Assembly (NCBI GenBank): GCA_902783765.1
Contig: CACZSB010000196.1
Span: 1 to 7,573, forward strand
Length of the DNA: 7,573 nt
Direction: 5' to 3'
DNA from: an uncultured Lachnospiraceae bacterium
GTDB lineage: Bacteria > Bacillota > Clostridia > Lachnospirales > Lachnospiraceae
Shown here: piece after piece, positions 1 to 5,630 of the stretch
Layout: each line of letters begins with the position of its first letter
Numbering within the stretch: the stretch's first letter is position 1
Position numbers and translations under genes: made by a program
Notes under the pieces: generated by a model
What the model was told of the DNA's origin: nothing
The model's input: only the letters and a program-made list of their open reading frames with translations
The model's database searches: none

Positions 1-678
1 GGCAACCTGGCCCACATGCCCGAAGGCATGAGCCTGGAAGATGCCTGCATGCTGTCTGATATGGTTCCCACCGGCTTCCACGGCGTGGAGCTGGCGGATG
101 TGCAGTTCGGCGACACCGTGCTGGTAATCGGTATCGGCCCCGTGGGTCTGATGTCCGTGGCCGGCGCCCGTCTGCGCGGCGCTTCCCGCATTATCGCTGT
201 GGGTACCCGTCCCACCTGCGTAGAGGCTGCCAAGTTCTATGGCGCTGACGAGTTCATCAGCTACAAGAACGGCTCCATCGAAGATCAGGTTCTGGCCATG
301 ACCGATGGCAAGGGCGTGGATAAGGTCATCGTGGCCGGCGGCGGCGTGGAGACCTTCGAATCTGCCATCAAGGCCCTGAAGGCCGGCGGCAAGATCGGCA
401 ATGTGAACTACCTGGGCAGCGGCGACTACATCACCATCCCTCGTGTGGAATGGGGCGTAGGCATGGGCCACAAGCAGCTGTTAGGCGGCCTGATGCCCGG
501 CGGACGTCTGCGCATGGAGAAGCTGGGCGCGCTGGTTTCCTCCGGCAAGCTGGATGTAAGCAAGCTTTCCACCCATGTATTCCATGGCTGGGAGCACATT
601 CCGGAAGCCCTGCAGCTGATGAAGGACAAGCCCGCGGATCTGATCAAGCCCGTGGTTATCCTGGACAATCAGCCCTAA
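1..678 (+). CDS. Zinc-dependent NADP(H) secondary alcohol dehydrogenase, 5'-truncated
   Basis: This is the C-terminal 225 residues of a medium-chain alcohol dehydrogenase of the Thermoanaerobacter brockii / Clostridium beijerinckii isopropanol dehydrogenase type, which reversibly reduces ketones or aldehydes with NADPH in the cytoplasm. The frame is open from base 1, and the first visible residue matches about residue 131 of the roughly 352-residue family, so the Cys and His zinc ligands lie off the left edge. The third zinc ligand, Asp, is present at visible residue 20. The nucleotide-binding loop GIGPVG is at residues 44-49. The NADP-choosing segment reads GTR where the model enzyme has GSR, and the Tyr of ISY that matches Tyr218 is kept, so NADPH is the likely cofactor. 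The ending DKPADLIKPVVIL is family-typical. Glycine codons are almost all GGC or GGT with no GGG, and arginine is only CGT or CGC, which suggests high expression. The exact substrate cannot be told. Confidence 0.93.
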   Translation, partial: GNLAHMPEGMSLEDACMLSDMVPTGFHGVELADVQFGDTVLVIGIGPVGLMSVAGARLRGASRIIAVGTRPTCVEAAKFYGADEFISYKNGSIEDQVLAMTDGKGVDKVIVAGGGVETFESAIKALKAGGKIGNVNYLGSGDYITIPRVEWGVGMGHKQLLGGLMPGGRLRMEKLGALVSSGKLDVSKLSTHVFHGWEHIPEALQLMKDKPADLIKPVVILDNQP

Positions 679-692
679 TTAAAACAAGTTCA

Positions 693-720
693 GGGGCGGC
701 CATTGGCCGCCCTCTTTTTT
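693..720 (+). terminator. Rho-independent terminator of the alcohol dehydrogenase gene
   Basis: The arms at 693-701 and 705-713 form nine pairs (eight G-C and one G-T) around a three-base ATT loop, followed by TCTTTTTT. It begins 14 bases after the dehydrogenase stop codon, so it ends that transcript. Confidence 0.92.
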
Positions 721-755
721 AAGAGATTCATCACGGCTTCCACGAAGGGAAGAAT

Positions 756-1754
756 ATGAAAATACTAATTGTCTCCGGCTTTTTAGGGGCCGGAAAAACC
801 ACTTTTATCAAGGAACTCATCCGCCGCACGGACACCCGTCCCGTGGTGATGGAAAATGAATACGGCGATAACAATCTGGATGCCCGGGAGCTGGAACAGA
901 GCCAGCAACAGCCGGGGGAAATGAAAATTCTGGAATTCATGGAGGGCTGCGTCTGCTGCACCATGAAGGACAGCTTTGTAAATTCCGTACTCACCGTTTT
1001 TTCCGGTCTGAATCCGGAATATTTGATTATCGAACCCACCGGCGTGGGGCGCCTGAGCAGCATTTTGAACAACCTGGCCCCCATCCTTCACGATAATATC
1101 ACCCTGCTGAAGCCCCTGGTGGTGATTTCCCCCCGGGCTTACCGGCACAATATGGCGGAGTGGCCGGATCTGTATCGGGATCAGCTGGCCCATGCCCAGA
1201 CCGTGGTCTTTTCCAAGGGCGAATCGGAAATGCCGGAGCTGCTGGAGGAGACGGAGGGCCTGGTCCGCCGCATCAATCCCGGGACGGAGATTATTCGGGA
1301 GCATTACAGCCGCTGCCCCGATAGCTGGTGGCGCGGTCTGCTGGATCTGCCAGCGGCAGAAACGGAGGTTTCGGCGGAAGAAACGCCGGAGGAAGCCTTT
1401 TCCCAGCTGAGCCTCCGCCATGCCCGGCTGGAAAATCCCACCCAGCTGATACTCCTTTTGGAGGATTGCCTTCGGGGAGAGCTGGGCCATGTGGCCCGGG
1501 CTAAAGGCGTTTTGCCTGTGGGGGGAGAAATGATGCGCTTTGACCTGGCAGAGGGGCAATATGCCCTCACCGGCGCCCCGGAGGATGACAGCCAATGTGT
1601 TTTTATCGGCCGGGATTTGGATCGGGAGGCCCTTTGCCGCCGCATGGGCAGCAGTCTCCAGGCAGAAGAGGCGCCCATCGCCAGCTTTTTGCCGCCGCAA
1701 AACCCTCAAAAAACTAAGCCTGAGAGCGGCTTTTCCCTGCCTCGGCGGGGCTAA
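756..1754 (+). CDS. CobW/G3E-family GTPase, probable metallochaperone or cofactor-insertion protein
   Basis: A 332-residue G3E P-loop GTPase of the CobW/YjiA/YeiR group, cytoplasmic proteins that use GTP to deliver a metal or help metallocofactor assembly. Walker A GFLGAGKTT is at residues 8-16, and a switch-like ENEYGD at 33-38. The family metal motif CVCC (Cys65, Cys67, Cys68) follows, then Walker-B-like IIEPTG at 91-96. The base-recognition position carries SKGE (153-156) where the consensus is NKxD. A CobW C-terminal-like region at about 225-300 includes GHVARAKG and VFIGRDLD. There is no His-rich metal loop, and the last 20 or so residues are Pro/Lys-rich and look unconserved. The start has a fair GAAGGGA ribosome site at 744-750. 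The gene stands alone between two terminators, so its metal and client cannot be inferred from neighbours. It may be transcribed by read-through from the dehydrogenase gene, since only 35 bases separate terminator and start. Confidence 0.9.
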   Translation: MKILIVSGFLGAGKTTFIKELIRRTDTRPVVMENEYGDNNLDARELEQSQQQPGEMKILEFMEGCVCCTMKDSFVNSVLTVFSGLNPEYLIIEPTGVGRLSSILNNLAPILHDNITLLKPLVVISPRAYRHNMAEWPDLYRDQLAHAQTVVFSKGESEMPELLEETEGLVRRINPGTEIIREHYSRCPDSWWRGLLDLPAAETEVSAEETPEEAFSQLSLRHARLENPTQLILLLEDCLRGELGHVARAKGVLPVGGEMMRFDLAEGQYALTGAPEDDSQCVFIGRDLDREALCRRMGSSLQAEEAPIASFLPPQNPQKTKPESGFSLPRRG

Positions 1755-1768
1755 GCCACAGCTGCGAA

Positions 1769-1799
1769 AAGGGTGGGCCATGCCCGCCCTTGTTTTTTT
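1769..1799 (+). terminator. Rho-independent terminator of the CobW-like gene
   Basis: The arms at 1769-1778 and 1782-1791 pair over ten bases, including one T-G wobble, around a CAT loop. A G and seven T residues (1793-1799) follow. It starts 14 bases after the stop codon of the GTPase gene. Confidence 0.93.
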
Positions 1800-1817
1800 G
1801 CCAGATTGTGGTACAAT
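1790..1817 (+). promoter_or_regulatory. Predicted sigma-A-type promoter for fba-murA-metK
   Basis: A -10 box TACAAT (1812-1817) is preceded by TG at 1809-1810, giving an extended -10. A TTGTTT -35 (1790-1795) sits 16 bases upstream. The -35 overlaps the T-run of the preceding terminator. Transcription would start near 1824, giving a leader of about 27 bases before fba. Found by eye only. Confidence 0.6.
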
Positions 1818-1836
1818 GAGATCACCGAATTTGTAT

Positions 1837-1843
1837 GAGGAGG
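1837..1843 (+). promoter_or_regulatory. Strong ribosome binding site of fba
   Basis: GAGGAGG lies seven bases before the ATG at 1851, a near-perfect Shine-Dalgarno sequence that fixes this start and fits a highly translated glycolytic gene. Confidence 0.85.
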
Positions 1844-1850
1844 TTTTCCC

Positions 1851-2810
1851 ATGGCTTTGGTAACCAGTCAGGAAATGTTTCAGAAAGCGTATGATGGCGG
1901 ATATGCCATCGGTGCTTTCAATGTGAATAATATGGAGATCATCCAGGGCATCGTGGATGCGGGCCGGGAGCATAAAGCGCCCCTGATCCTGCAGGTGTCC
2001 AAGGGGGCCCGGGCCTATGCCAACCCCATTTACTTAAAAAAGCTGGTGGAGGCCGCCGTGGAGGACACGGGGCTGCCCATCTGCCTGCATTTAGATCACG
2101 GTGATTCCTTCGAGACCTGCAAGAGCTGCATCGACGGGGGATTTACCTCGGTGATGATCGACGCCTCCAGCAAGAGCCTGGAGGAGAATATCGCCCTGAC
2201 CCGGCAGGTGGTGGAATATGCCCACGACCACGGGGTGGTGGTGGAAGCCGAGCTGGGGACCCTGGCAGGCATTGAGGATGAAGTGGCCCACGAGGAGGGT
2301 TCCTATACCCGCCCCGAGGATGTGCAGGAATTTGTGGAGCGCACCGGCTGTGATTCCCTGGCCATTGCCATCGGAACCAGTCACGGGGCCTATAAATTCA
2401 AGCCCGAACAGTGCACCCGGGACGAGAAGGGCATTTTAGTGCCCCCGCCCCTGCGTTTTGATATCCTGGAGGAGGTTTCCCGGCGTCTGCCAGGCTTCCC
2501 CATCGTGCTCCACGGGGCCAGCTCCGTGCCCCAGGAGTTTGTAAAGATCGTCAACAGCTACGGCGGGGCCATGCCCGACGCGGTGGGGGTCCCTGAGGAT
2601 CAGCTGCGTCAGGCCGCCCGTATGGCCGTTTGCAAGATCAATATCGATTCCGATATCCGCCTGGCCATGACAGCCACCATCCGCCAGTATTTTGCGGAGC
2701 ATCCCGCGGATTTCGATCCCCGTCAGTACTTAAAGCCCGCCCGGGCCGCCGTGAAGGCTATGGTAGCCCATAAGCTGGTGAATGTACTGGGCTGCGACGG
2801 CAAGGCCTGA
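1851..2810 (+). CDS. fba: Class II (zinc-dependent) fructose-1,6-bisphosphate aldolase
   Basis: A 319-residue class II ketose-bisphosphate aldolase that splits fructose 1,6-bisphosphate into dihydroxyacetone phosphate and glyceraldehyde 3-phosphate in glycolysis, or runs in reverse in gluconeogenesis. It is a cytoplasmic TIM barrel. The GAFNVNN opening (21-27) is family-typical. LDHGDS (81-86) holds the catalytic Asp82 and zinc ligand His83. VEAELG (131-136) carries the conserved Glu. GTSHGAYK (175-182) holds zinc ligand His178, VLHGASS (219-225) holds His221, and NIDSD (264-268) binds substrate phosphate. The segment SYGGAMPDAVGVPED (236-250) is the insertion seen in the longer Firmicute and Thermotoga enzymes. 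Specificity for fructose over tagatose bisphosphate is inferred from this length and type. It is the first gene of a probable operon, since murA starts 49 bases later with no terminator between. Confidence 0.96.
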   Translation: MALVTSQEMFQKAYDGGYAIGAFNVNNMEIIQGIVDAGREHKAPLILQVSKGARAYANPIYLKKLVEAAVEDTGLPICLHLDHGDSFETCKSCIDGGFTSVMIDASSKSLEENIALTRQVVEYAHDHGVVVEAELGTLAGIEDEVAHEEGSYTRPEDVQEFVERTGCDSLAIAIGTSHGAYKFKPEQCTRDEKGILVPPPLRFDILEEVSRRLPGFPIVLHGASSVPQEFVKIVNSYGGAMPDAVGVPEDQLRQAARMAVCKINIDSDIRLAMTATIRQYFAEHPADFDPRQYLKPARAAVKAMVAHKLVNVLGCDGKA

Positions 2811-2847
2811 GCATCGGAACTGCAGTCTTGAAAAAACCACAATTCAC

Positions 2848-2853
2848 AAGGAG
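2848..2853 (+). promoter_or_regulatory. Ribosome binding site deciding the murA start
   Basis: AAGGAG lies six bases before the ATG at 2860. The open frame runs upstream to an ATG at 2782 inside the end of fba, but that codon lacks such a site and would add 26 residues foreign to the family. Confidence 0.85.
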
Positions 2854-2859
2854 TCATTC

Positions 2860-4149
2860 ATGCGTTATGTCATGAAAGGGGGCATTCCCCTGGCCGGCGA
2901 GGTGACCATCAGCGGCGCAAAAAATGCTGCCTTAGGCATTTTGGCCGCCGCCATCCTGACGGATGAAAGCGTGGTCATTGAAAACCTGCCGGATGTGAGC
3001 GATGTGTCGGTGCTGCTTTCCGCCTTTCGGGAAATCGGGGTGGTGATCGAGCGGCCGGATAGGCACAGTGTCAGGATCAACGCTGCCAATATCCATACCG
3101 CTGTGGCGGACAGTCCTTATATCAAAAAACTCCGGGCAGGCTATTACCTCCTGGGGGCGCTGCTGGGCAAGTACCACCATGCGGAGGTATCCATGCCGGG
3201 GGGCTGCAATATCGGCAATCGGCCCATTGACCAGCATATTAAGGGCTTCCGCATGCTGGGGGCCCATTCCCACAACGAAAACGGCAAGGTGGTGCTGGAC
3301 GCCAAGGAGCTGAAGGGCTCCCATATCTATCTGGATATGGCCTCTGTGGGGGCTACCATCAATTTGATGTTGGCGGCGGTGATGGCCCGGGGCAATACCA
3401 TCATCGAAAATGCGGCCAAGGAGCCCCATATCGTGGATGTGGCCAATATGCTCAACTCCATGGGGGCCCGGATCAAGGGGGCCGGCATGGATGTAATCCG
3501 CATCAGCGGGGTGGAGCGGCTCCACGGAACGGAATATACCATCATCCCCGATCAGATCGAGGCCGGCACCTTTATGATGGCGGCGGCGGTGACCAAGGGG
3601 GATGTGCTGGTGCGGAATATCATTCCCCAGCATATGGATGCCATTTCCGCCAAGTTGATGGAAATGGGCTGCGAGGTGACGGAGCATATCGATTCCATCC
3701 GGGTCATGGGCCGGCCTCAGCTGTATTCCTGTAATGTAAAGACCCTGCCCTATCCCGGTTTTCCCACGGATATGCAGCCCCAGATGGGGGTGGCCCTCTG
3801 TATGGCCGAGGGGGTGGGCACCATTACGGAAAGTATTTTTGAGAACCGCTTCAAATATGTGGATGAGCTCAGCAAAATGGGGGCCGACACGGAGGTGAAG
3901 GGTTCCGTGGCCATCTTCAAGGGCCACAGCCGTTTAAAGGGGGCCGAACTGGTGGCGCCGGACCTTAGGGCCGGGGCAGCCCTGGTGCTGGCAGGCCTGG
4001 CGGCGGAGGGTGTCAGCGTGGTGGACGGCGTGGATTATGTGCTTCGGGGCTACGAGGATTTTGCGGAAAAGCTGCAGAGTCTGGGGGCCCGGATCCAGCT
4101 TTTGGATGACGGGGATGACCTCCAGAAGGCCAAGCTGAAAATAGGATAA
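2860..4149 (+). CDS. murA: UDP-N-acetylglucosamine 1-carboxyvinyltransferase (MurA)
   Basis: A 429-residue MurA, of normal family length, which transfers enolpyruvate from phosphoenolpyruvate to UDP-N-acetylglucosamine, the first committed step of peptidoglycan synthesis in the cytoplasm. SGAKNAAL (18-25) supplies the conserved Lys21-Asn22. PGGCNIGNRPID (113-124) carries Cys116, the residue alkylated by fosfomycin, so the target is not of the Cys-to-Asp resistant type. FPTDMQPQ (301-308) carries the catalytic Asp304, and DLRAGAAL (368-375) carries Arg370. The two-fold EPSP-synthase-like architecture is complete. Near the C-terminus VDYVLRGYED has Leu where many MurA proteins have Asp before RGYE. 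Gram-positives often have two copies (murA and murA2/murZ); the position beside fba recalls murA2/murZ of Bacillus and Staphylococcus, but this alone does not settle which paralogue it is. Glycine GGG codons are frequent. Confidence 0.96.
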   Translation: MRYVMKGGIPLAGEVTISGAKNAALGILAAAILTDESVVIENLPDVSDVSVLLSAFREIGVVIERPDRHSVRINAANIHTAVADSPYIKKLRAGYYLLGALLGKYHHAEVSMPGGCNIGNRPIDQHIKGFRMLGAHSHNENGKVVLDAKELKGSHIYLDMASVGATINLMLAAVMARGNTIIENAAKEPHIVDVANMLNSMGARIKGAGMDVIRISGVERLHGTEYTIIPDQIEAGTFMMAAAVTKGDVLVRNIIPQHMDAISAKLMEMGCEVTEHIDSIRVMGRPQLYSCNVKTLPYPGFPTDMQPQMGVALCMAEGVGTITESIFENRFKYVDELSKMGADTEVKGSVAIFKGHSRLKGAELVAPDLRAGAALVLAGLAAEGVSVVDGVDYVLRGYEDFAEKLQSLGARIQLLDDGDDLQKAKLKIG

Positions 4150-4169
4150 GTTCAACGGGAAAGAGACAT

Positions 4170-5363
4170 ATGGAAAAGCGTTTATTTACATCGGAATCGG
4201 TTACGGAGGGGCATCCCGACAAAATGTGCGATGCCATTTCCGATGCCATTTTGGACGAATTATTAAAACAGGACCCGGAAAGCCGGGTGGCCTGCGAGAC
4301 CTTAAGCTCCACGGGCTTCGTGGTGGTCATGGGAGAGATTACCACCCGGGGCTATGTGGATATTCAGAAGGTGGTCCGGGATACGGTGCTGGAAATCGGT
4401 TATGATCGGGCCAAGTACGGATTTGACGGCCAAAGCTGCGCCGTCTTTACAGCCATCGACGAGCAATCCCCGGATATTGCCATGGGAGTGGATGAGGCCC
4501 TGGAACAGCGGGGCCGGGAAAAAACGGATCTGCTGGATACCATCGGTGCGGGGGATCAGGGCATGATGTTCGGTTATGCCAGCAACGAAACCCCGGAGCT
4601 GATGCCCTATCCCATTTCTCTGGCCCACAAGCTGGCCTTTCGCCTGGCCCAGGTCCGCAAGGACGGCACCCTGCGGTATCTGAGACCCGACGGCAAGACC
4701 CAGGTAACCATCGAATATGATGAACAGGGCCGGCCCCAGGCCATTGATAATGTGGTGATTTCCGCTCAGCACAGCCCGGATATCAGCCAGGAGCAGCTCC
4801 ATGAGGATATCCGCAAATTCGTGCTGGAACCGGTGCTGCCCAGGGAAATGCTGCGGGAGGATACCCGCTTTTATATCAACCCCACGGGCCGCTTTGTGAT
4901 TGGGGGCCCCCAGGGAGATTCGGGCCTTACGGGTCGGAAAATTATAGTGGACACCTACGGAGGCATGGCCCGCCACGGAGGCGGCGCCTTCTCCGGCAAG
5001 GATCCCACCAAGGTGGATAGAAGTGCTGCCTATGCCGCCCGCTATGTGGCTAAAAATATCGTGGCGGCGGGGCTGGCAGACCGCTGTGAGCTTCAGCTGG
5101 CCTATGCCATTGGAGTGGCCCATCCCACCTCCATTCAGCTGGACACCTTCGGCACCGGCAAGCTCTCCGATGAAAAATTAGTGGAAATCGTTCGCAAGCA
5201 CTTCGATCTTCGCCCGGCGGGGATTATCAAAATGCTGGATTTGAAGCGGCCCATTTACAAAAAGACCGCCGCCTACGGCCATTTCGGCCGGGAGGATCAG
5301 GGCTTCCCCTGGGAGAAGACCGATAAGGCCGAGACCCTGCGCCGCTATCTGGAGCAGCCCTGA
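4170..5363 (+). CDS. metK: S-adenosylmethionine synthetase (methionine adenosyltransferase)
   Basis: A full-length 397-residue MetK, which makes S-adenosylmethionine from methionine and ATP with Mg2+ and K+ as a cytoplasmic tetramer. The N-terminal LFTSESVTEGHPDK (5-18) holds catalytic His15 and Asp17. GAGDQGMMFGYA (126-137) is the ATP-binding hexapeptide signature. GGGAFSGKDPTKVDRS (270-285) is the P-loop-like signature with conserved Lys and Asp. All three repeated domains are present. The segment CETLSSTGFVVV (42-53) differs a little from the common CETxVTTGxV form. The start lies 20 bases after the murA stop, behind a modest GGGAAAGAG site (4157-4165), so it is cotranscribed with murA. 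There is no room for a SAM riboswitch directly ahead of it. I see no terminator immediately after its stop; the first candidate is the long hairpin at 5442-5526. Confidence 0.97.
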   Translation: MEKRLFTSESVTEGHPDKMCDAISDAILDELLKQDPESRVACETLSSTGFVVVMGEITTRGYVDIQKVVRDTVLEIGYDRAKYGFDGQSCAVFTAIDEQSPDIAMGVDEALEQRGREKTDLLDTIGAGDQGMMFGYASNETPELMPYPISLAHKLAFRLAQVRKDGTLRYLRPDGKTQVTIEYDEQGRPQAIDNVVISAQHSPDISQEQLHEDIRKFVLEPVLPREMLREDTRFYINPTGRFVIGGPQGDSGLTGRKIIVDTYGGMARHGGGAFSGKDPTKVDRSAAYAARYVAKNIVAAGLADRCELQLAYAIGVAHPTSIQLDTFGTGKLSDEKLVEIVRKHFDLRPAGIIKMLDLKRPIYKKTAAYGHFGREDQGFPWEKTDKAETLRRYLEQP

Positions 5364-5380
5364 ATAGATGCAATAAGAAA

Positions 5381-5429
5381 AGCCTTAAGAGATGGCAAAA
5401 CACCATCAGCCTTACAGGCTGCGGAGGCT
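5381..5429 (+). other. Possible three-way RNA junction after metK
   Basis: AGCCT (5381-5385) can pair with AGGCT (5425-5429), enclosing two hairpins: GATGG/CCATC (5391-5395 with 5403-5407, loop of seven) and AGCCT/AGGCT (5408-5412 with 5416-5420, loop of three). AGCCT and AGGCT each occur twice, so the partners can be swapped. It overlaps the small ORF at 5392-5436. The stems are only five pairs each, so the fold is tentative. Confidence 0.3.
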
Positions 5430-5436
5430 AAGATGA
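5392..5436 (+). CDS. Possible 14-codon leader peptide with RLRRLR tail
   Basis: ATG to TGA encodes MAKHHQPYRLRRLR, beginning 28 bases after the metK stop. Arg-X-Arg motifs stall ribosomes in the presence of macrolides in known leader peptides such as ErmDL, and this short frame lies upstream of an ABC-F gene, a class often induced in that way. Against it, there is no Shine-Dalgarno sequence at a useful distance: AAGAG touches the ATG, and translation would need re-initiation from metK. Short ORFs like this also arise by chance. It is recorded as a hypothesis. Confidence 0.22.
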   Translation: MAKHHQPYRLRRLR

Positions 5437-5441
5437 CCATT

Positions 5442-5526
5442 CGGTAATCATTTTTCGGAAGTTTGGACAAAGTTCCTCGGCCCGCTTTGGGCTTCTTTGT
5501 TCGTGCCGAATCGGATTACCGTTTTT
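5442..5526 (+). terminator. Long nested hairpin followed by five T residues
   Basis: Four stacked stems share one axis: 5442-5449 with 5514-5521 (8 pairs), 5454-5458 with 5506-5510 (5 pairs), 5465-5472 with 5495-5502 (8 pairs, one G-T), and 5480-5483 with 5489-5492 (4 pairs, loop GCTTT). Small internal loops separate them, and TTTTT at 5522-5526 follows. It could be the terminator of fba-murA-metK or a structured regulatory RNA. The length and internal loops are unusual for a plain terminator. Confidence 0.5.
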
Positions 5527-5574
5527 CAGAAGGTCCCGGAAGGAAAAGCCCGCGCTTTTTCAAAACAGGCCCGT

Positions 5575-5611
5575 AAACAGGTTCGATTCGTTACGAAACG
5601 GACCTGTTTTT
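5575..5611 (+). terminator. Terminator-like hairpin just before the ABC-F ribosome site (candidate attenuator)
   Basis: AAACAGGTTCG (5575-5585) pairs with CGGACCTGTTT (5599-5609) over 11 positions including one T-G. After an A-A mismatch a four-pair TTCG/CGAA stem closes a TTA loop. The T-run (5607-5611) is short and three of its bases lie in the stem, so termination may be partial. Only seven bases separate it from the AAGGAAGG ribosome site of the next gene, a position typical of an attenuator. A second copy of the left arm, AAACAGGCCCG (5563-5573), lies one base upstream, and AGGTCC (5531-5536) could also bind GGACCT (5600-5605). Confidence 0.62.
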
Positions 5612-5618
5612 GTATGGA

Positions 5619-5626
5619 AAGGAAGG
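5619..5626 (+). promoter_or_regulatory. Ribosome binding site deciding the ABC-F start
   Basis: AAGGAAGG ends four bases before the ATG at 5631. The open frame extends to a TTG at 5610, but that codon lies in the terminator T-run and would place the ribosome site inside the coding region. Confidence 0.75.
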
Positions 5627-5630
5627 ACGC

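Larger units (their letters stand above)
5364..5630 (+). promoter_or_regulatory. Structured non-coding leader between metK and the ABC-F gene
   Basis: These 267 bases hold no protein gene of normal size but are dense in potential RNA structure. They contain a branched fold at 5381-5429, an 80-base nested hairpin at 5442-5521, a small A/T-armed hairpin at 5543-5560 and a terminator-like hairpin at 5575-5611, then the ribosome site of the ABC-F gene. I did not find a -35/-10 pair good enough to call a promoter, so the ABC-F gene may depend on read-through from metK or on a weak promoter. The arrangement resembles leaders of drug-inducible ABC-F and erm genes; that function is inference. Confidence 0.5.

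Noticed and set aside
783..1973. 396-codon open frame on the minus strand opposite the CobW-like gene
   Set aside because: It is low-complexity, His/Gln/Pro-rich translation opposite a gene with clear conserved motifs, and it crosses the terminator and promoter at 1769-1817. It is a shadow frame of a GC-rich gene.
2782..2859. Upstream start for murA adding 26 residues
   Set aside because: The ATG lies inside fba without a ribosome site; AAGGAG at 2848-2853 and the standard MurA N-terminus point to 2860.
2932..3927. 331-codon open frame on the minus strand opposite murA
   Set aside because: Rich in His and Gly with no recognisable motif and fully covered by murA; a shadow frame.
4150..4169. 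SAM riboswitch ahead of metK
   Set aside because: Only 20 bases separate murA and metK and none match a SAM aptamer core; the leader after metK does not match one either.
4302..5123. 273-codon open frame on the minus strand opposite metK
   Set aside because: No family resemblance, fully inside metK; a shadow frame.
5442..5521. Intact miniature transposable element
   Set aside because: The 8-base inverted repeats are suggestive, but there is no clear target duplication in the flanks and no second copy in the window.
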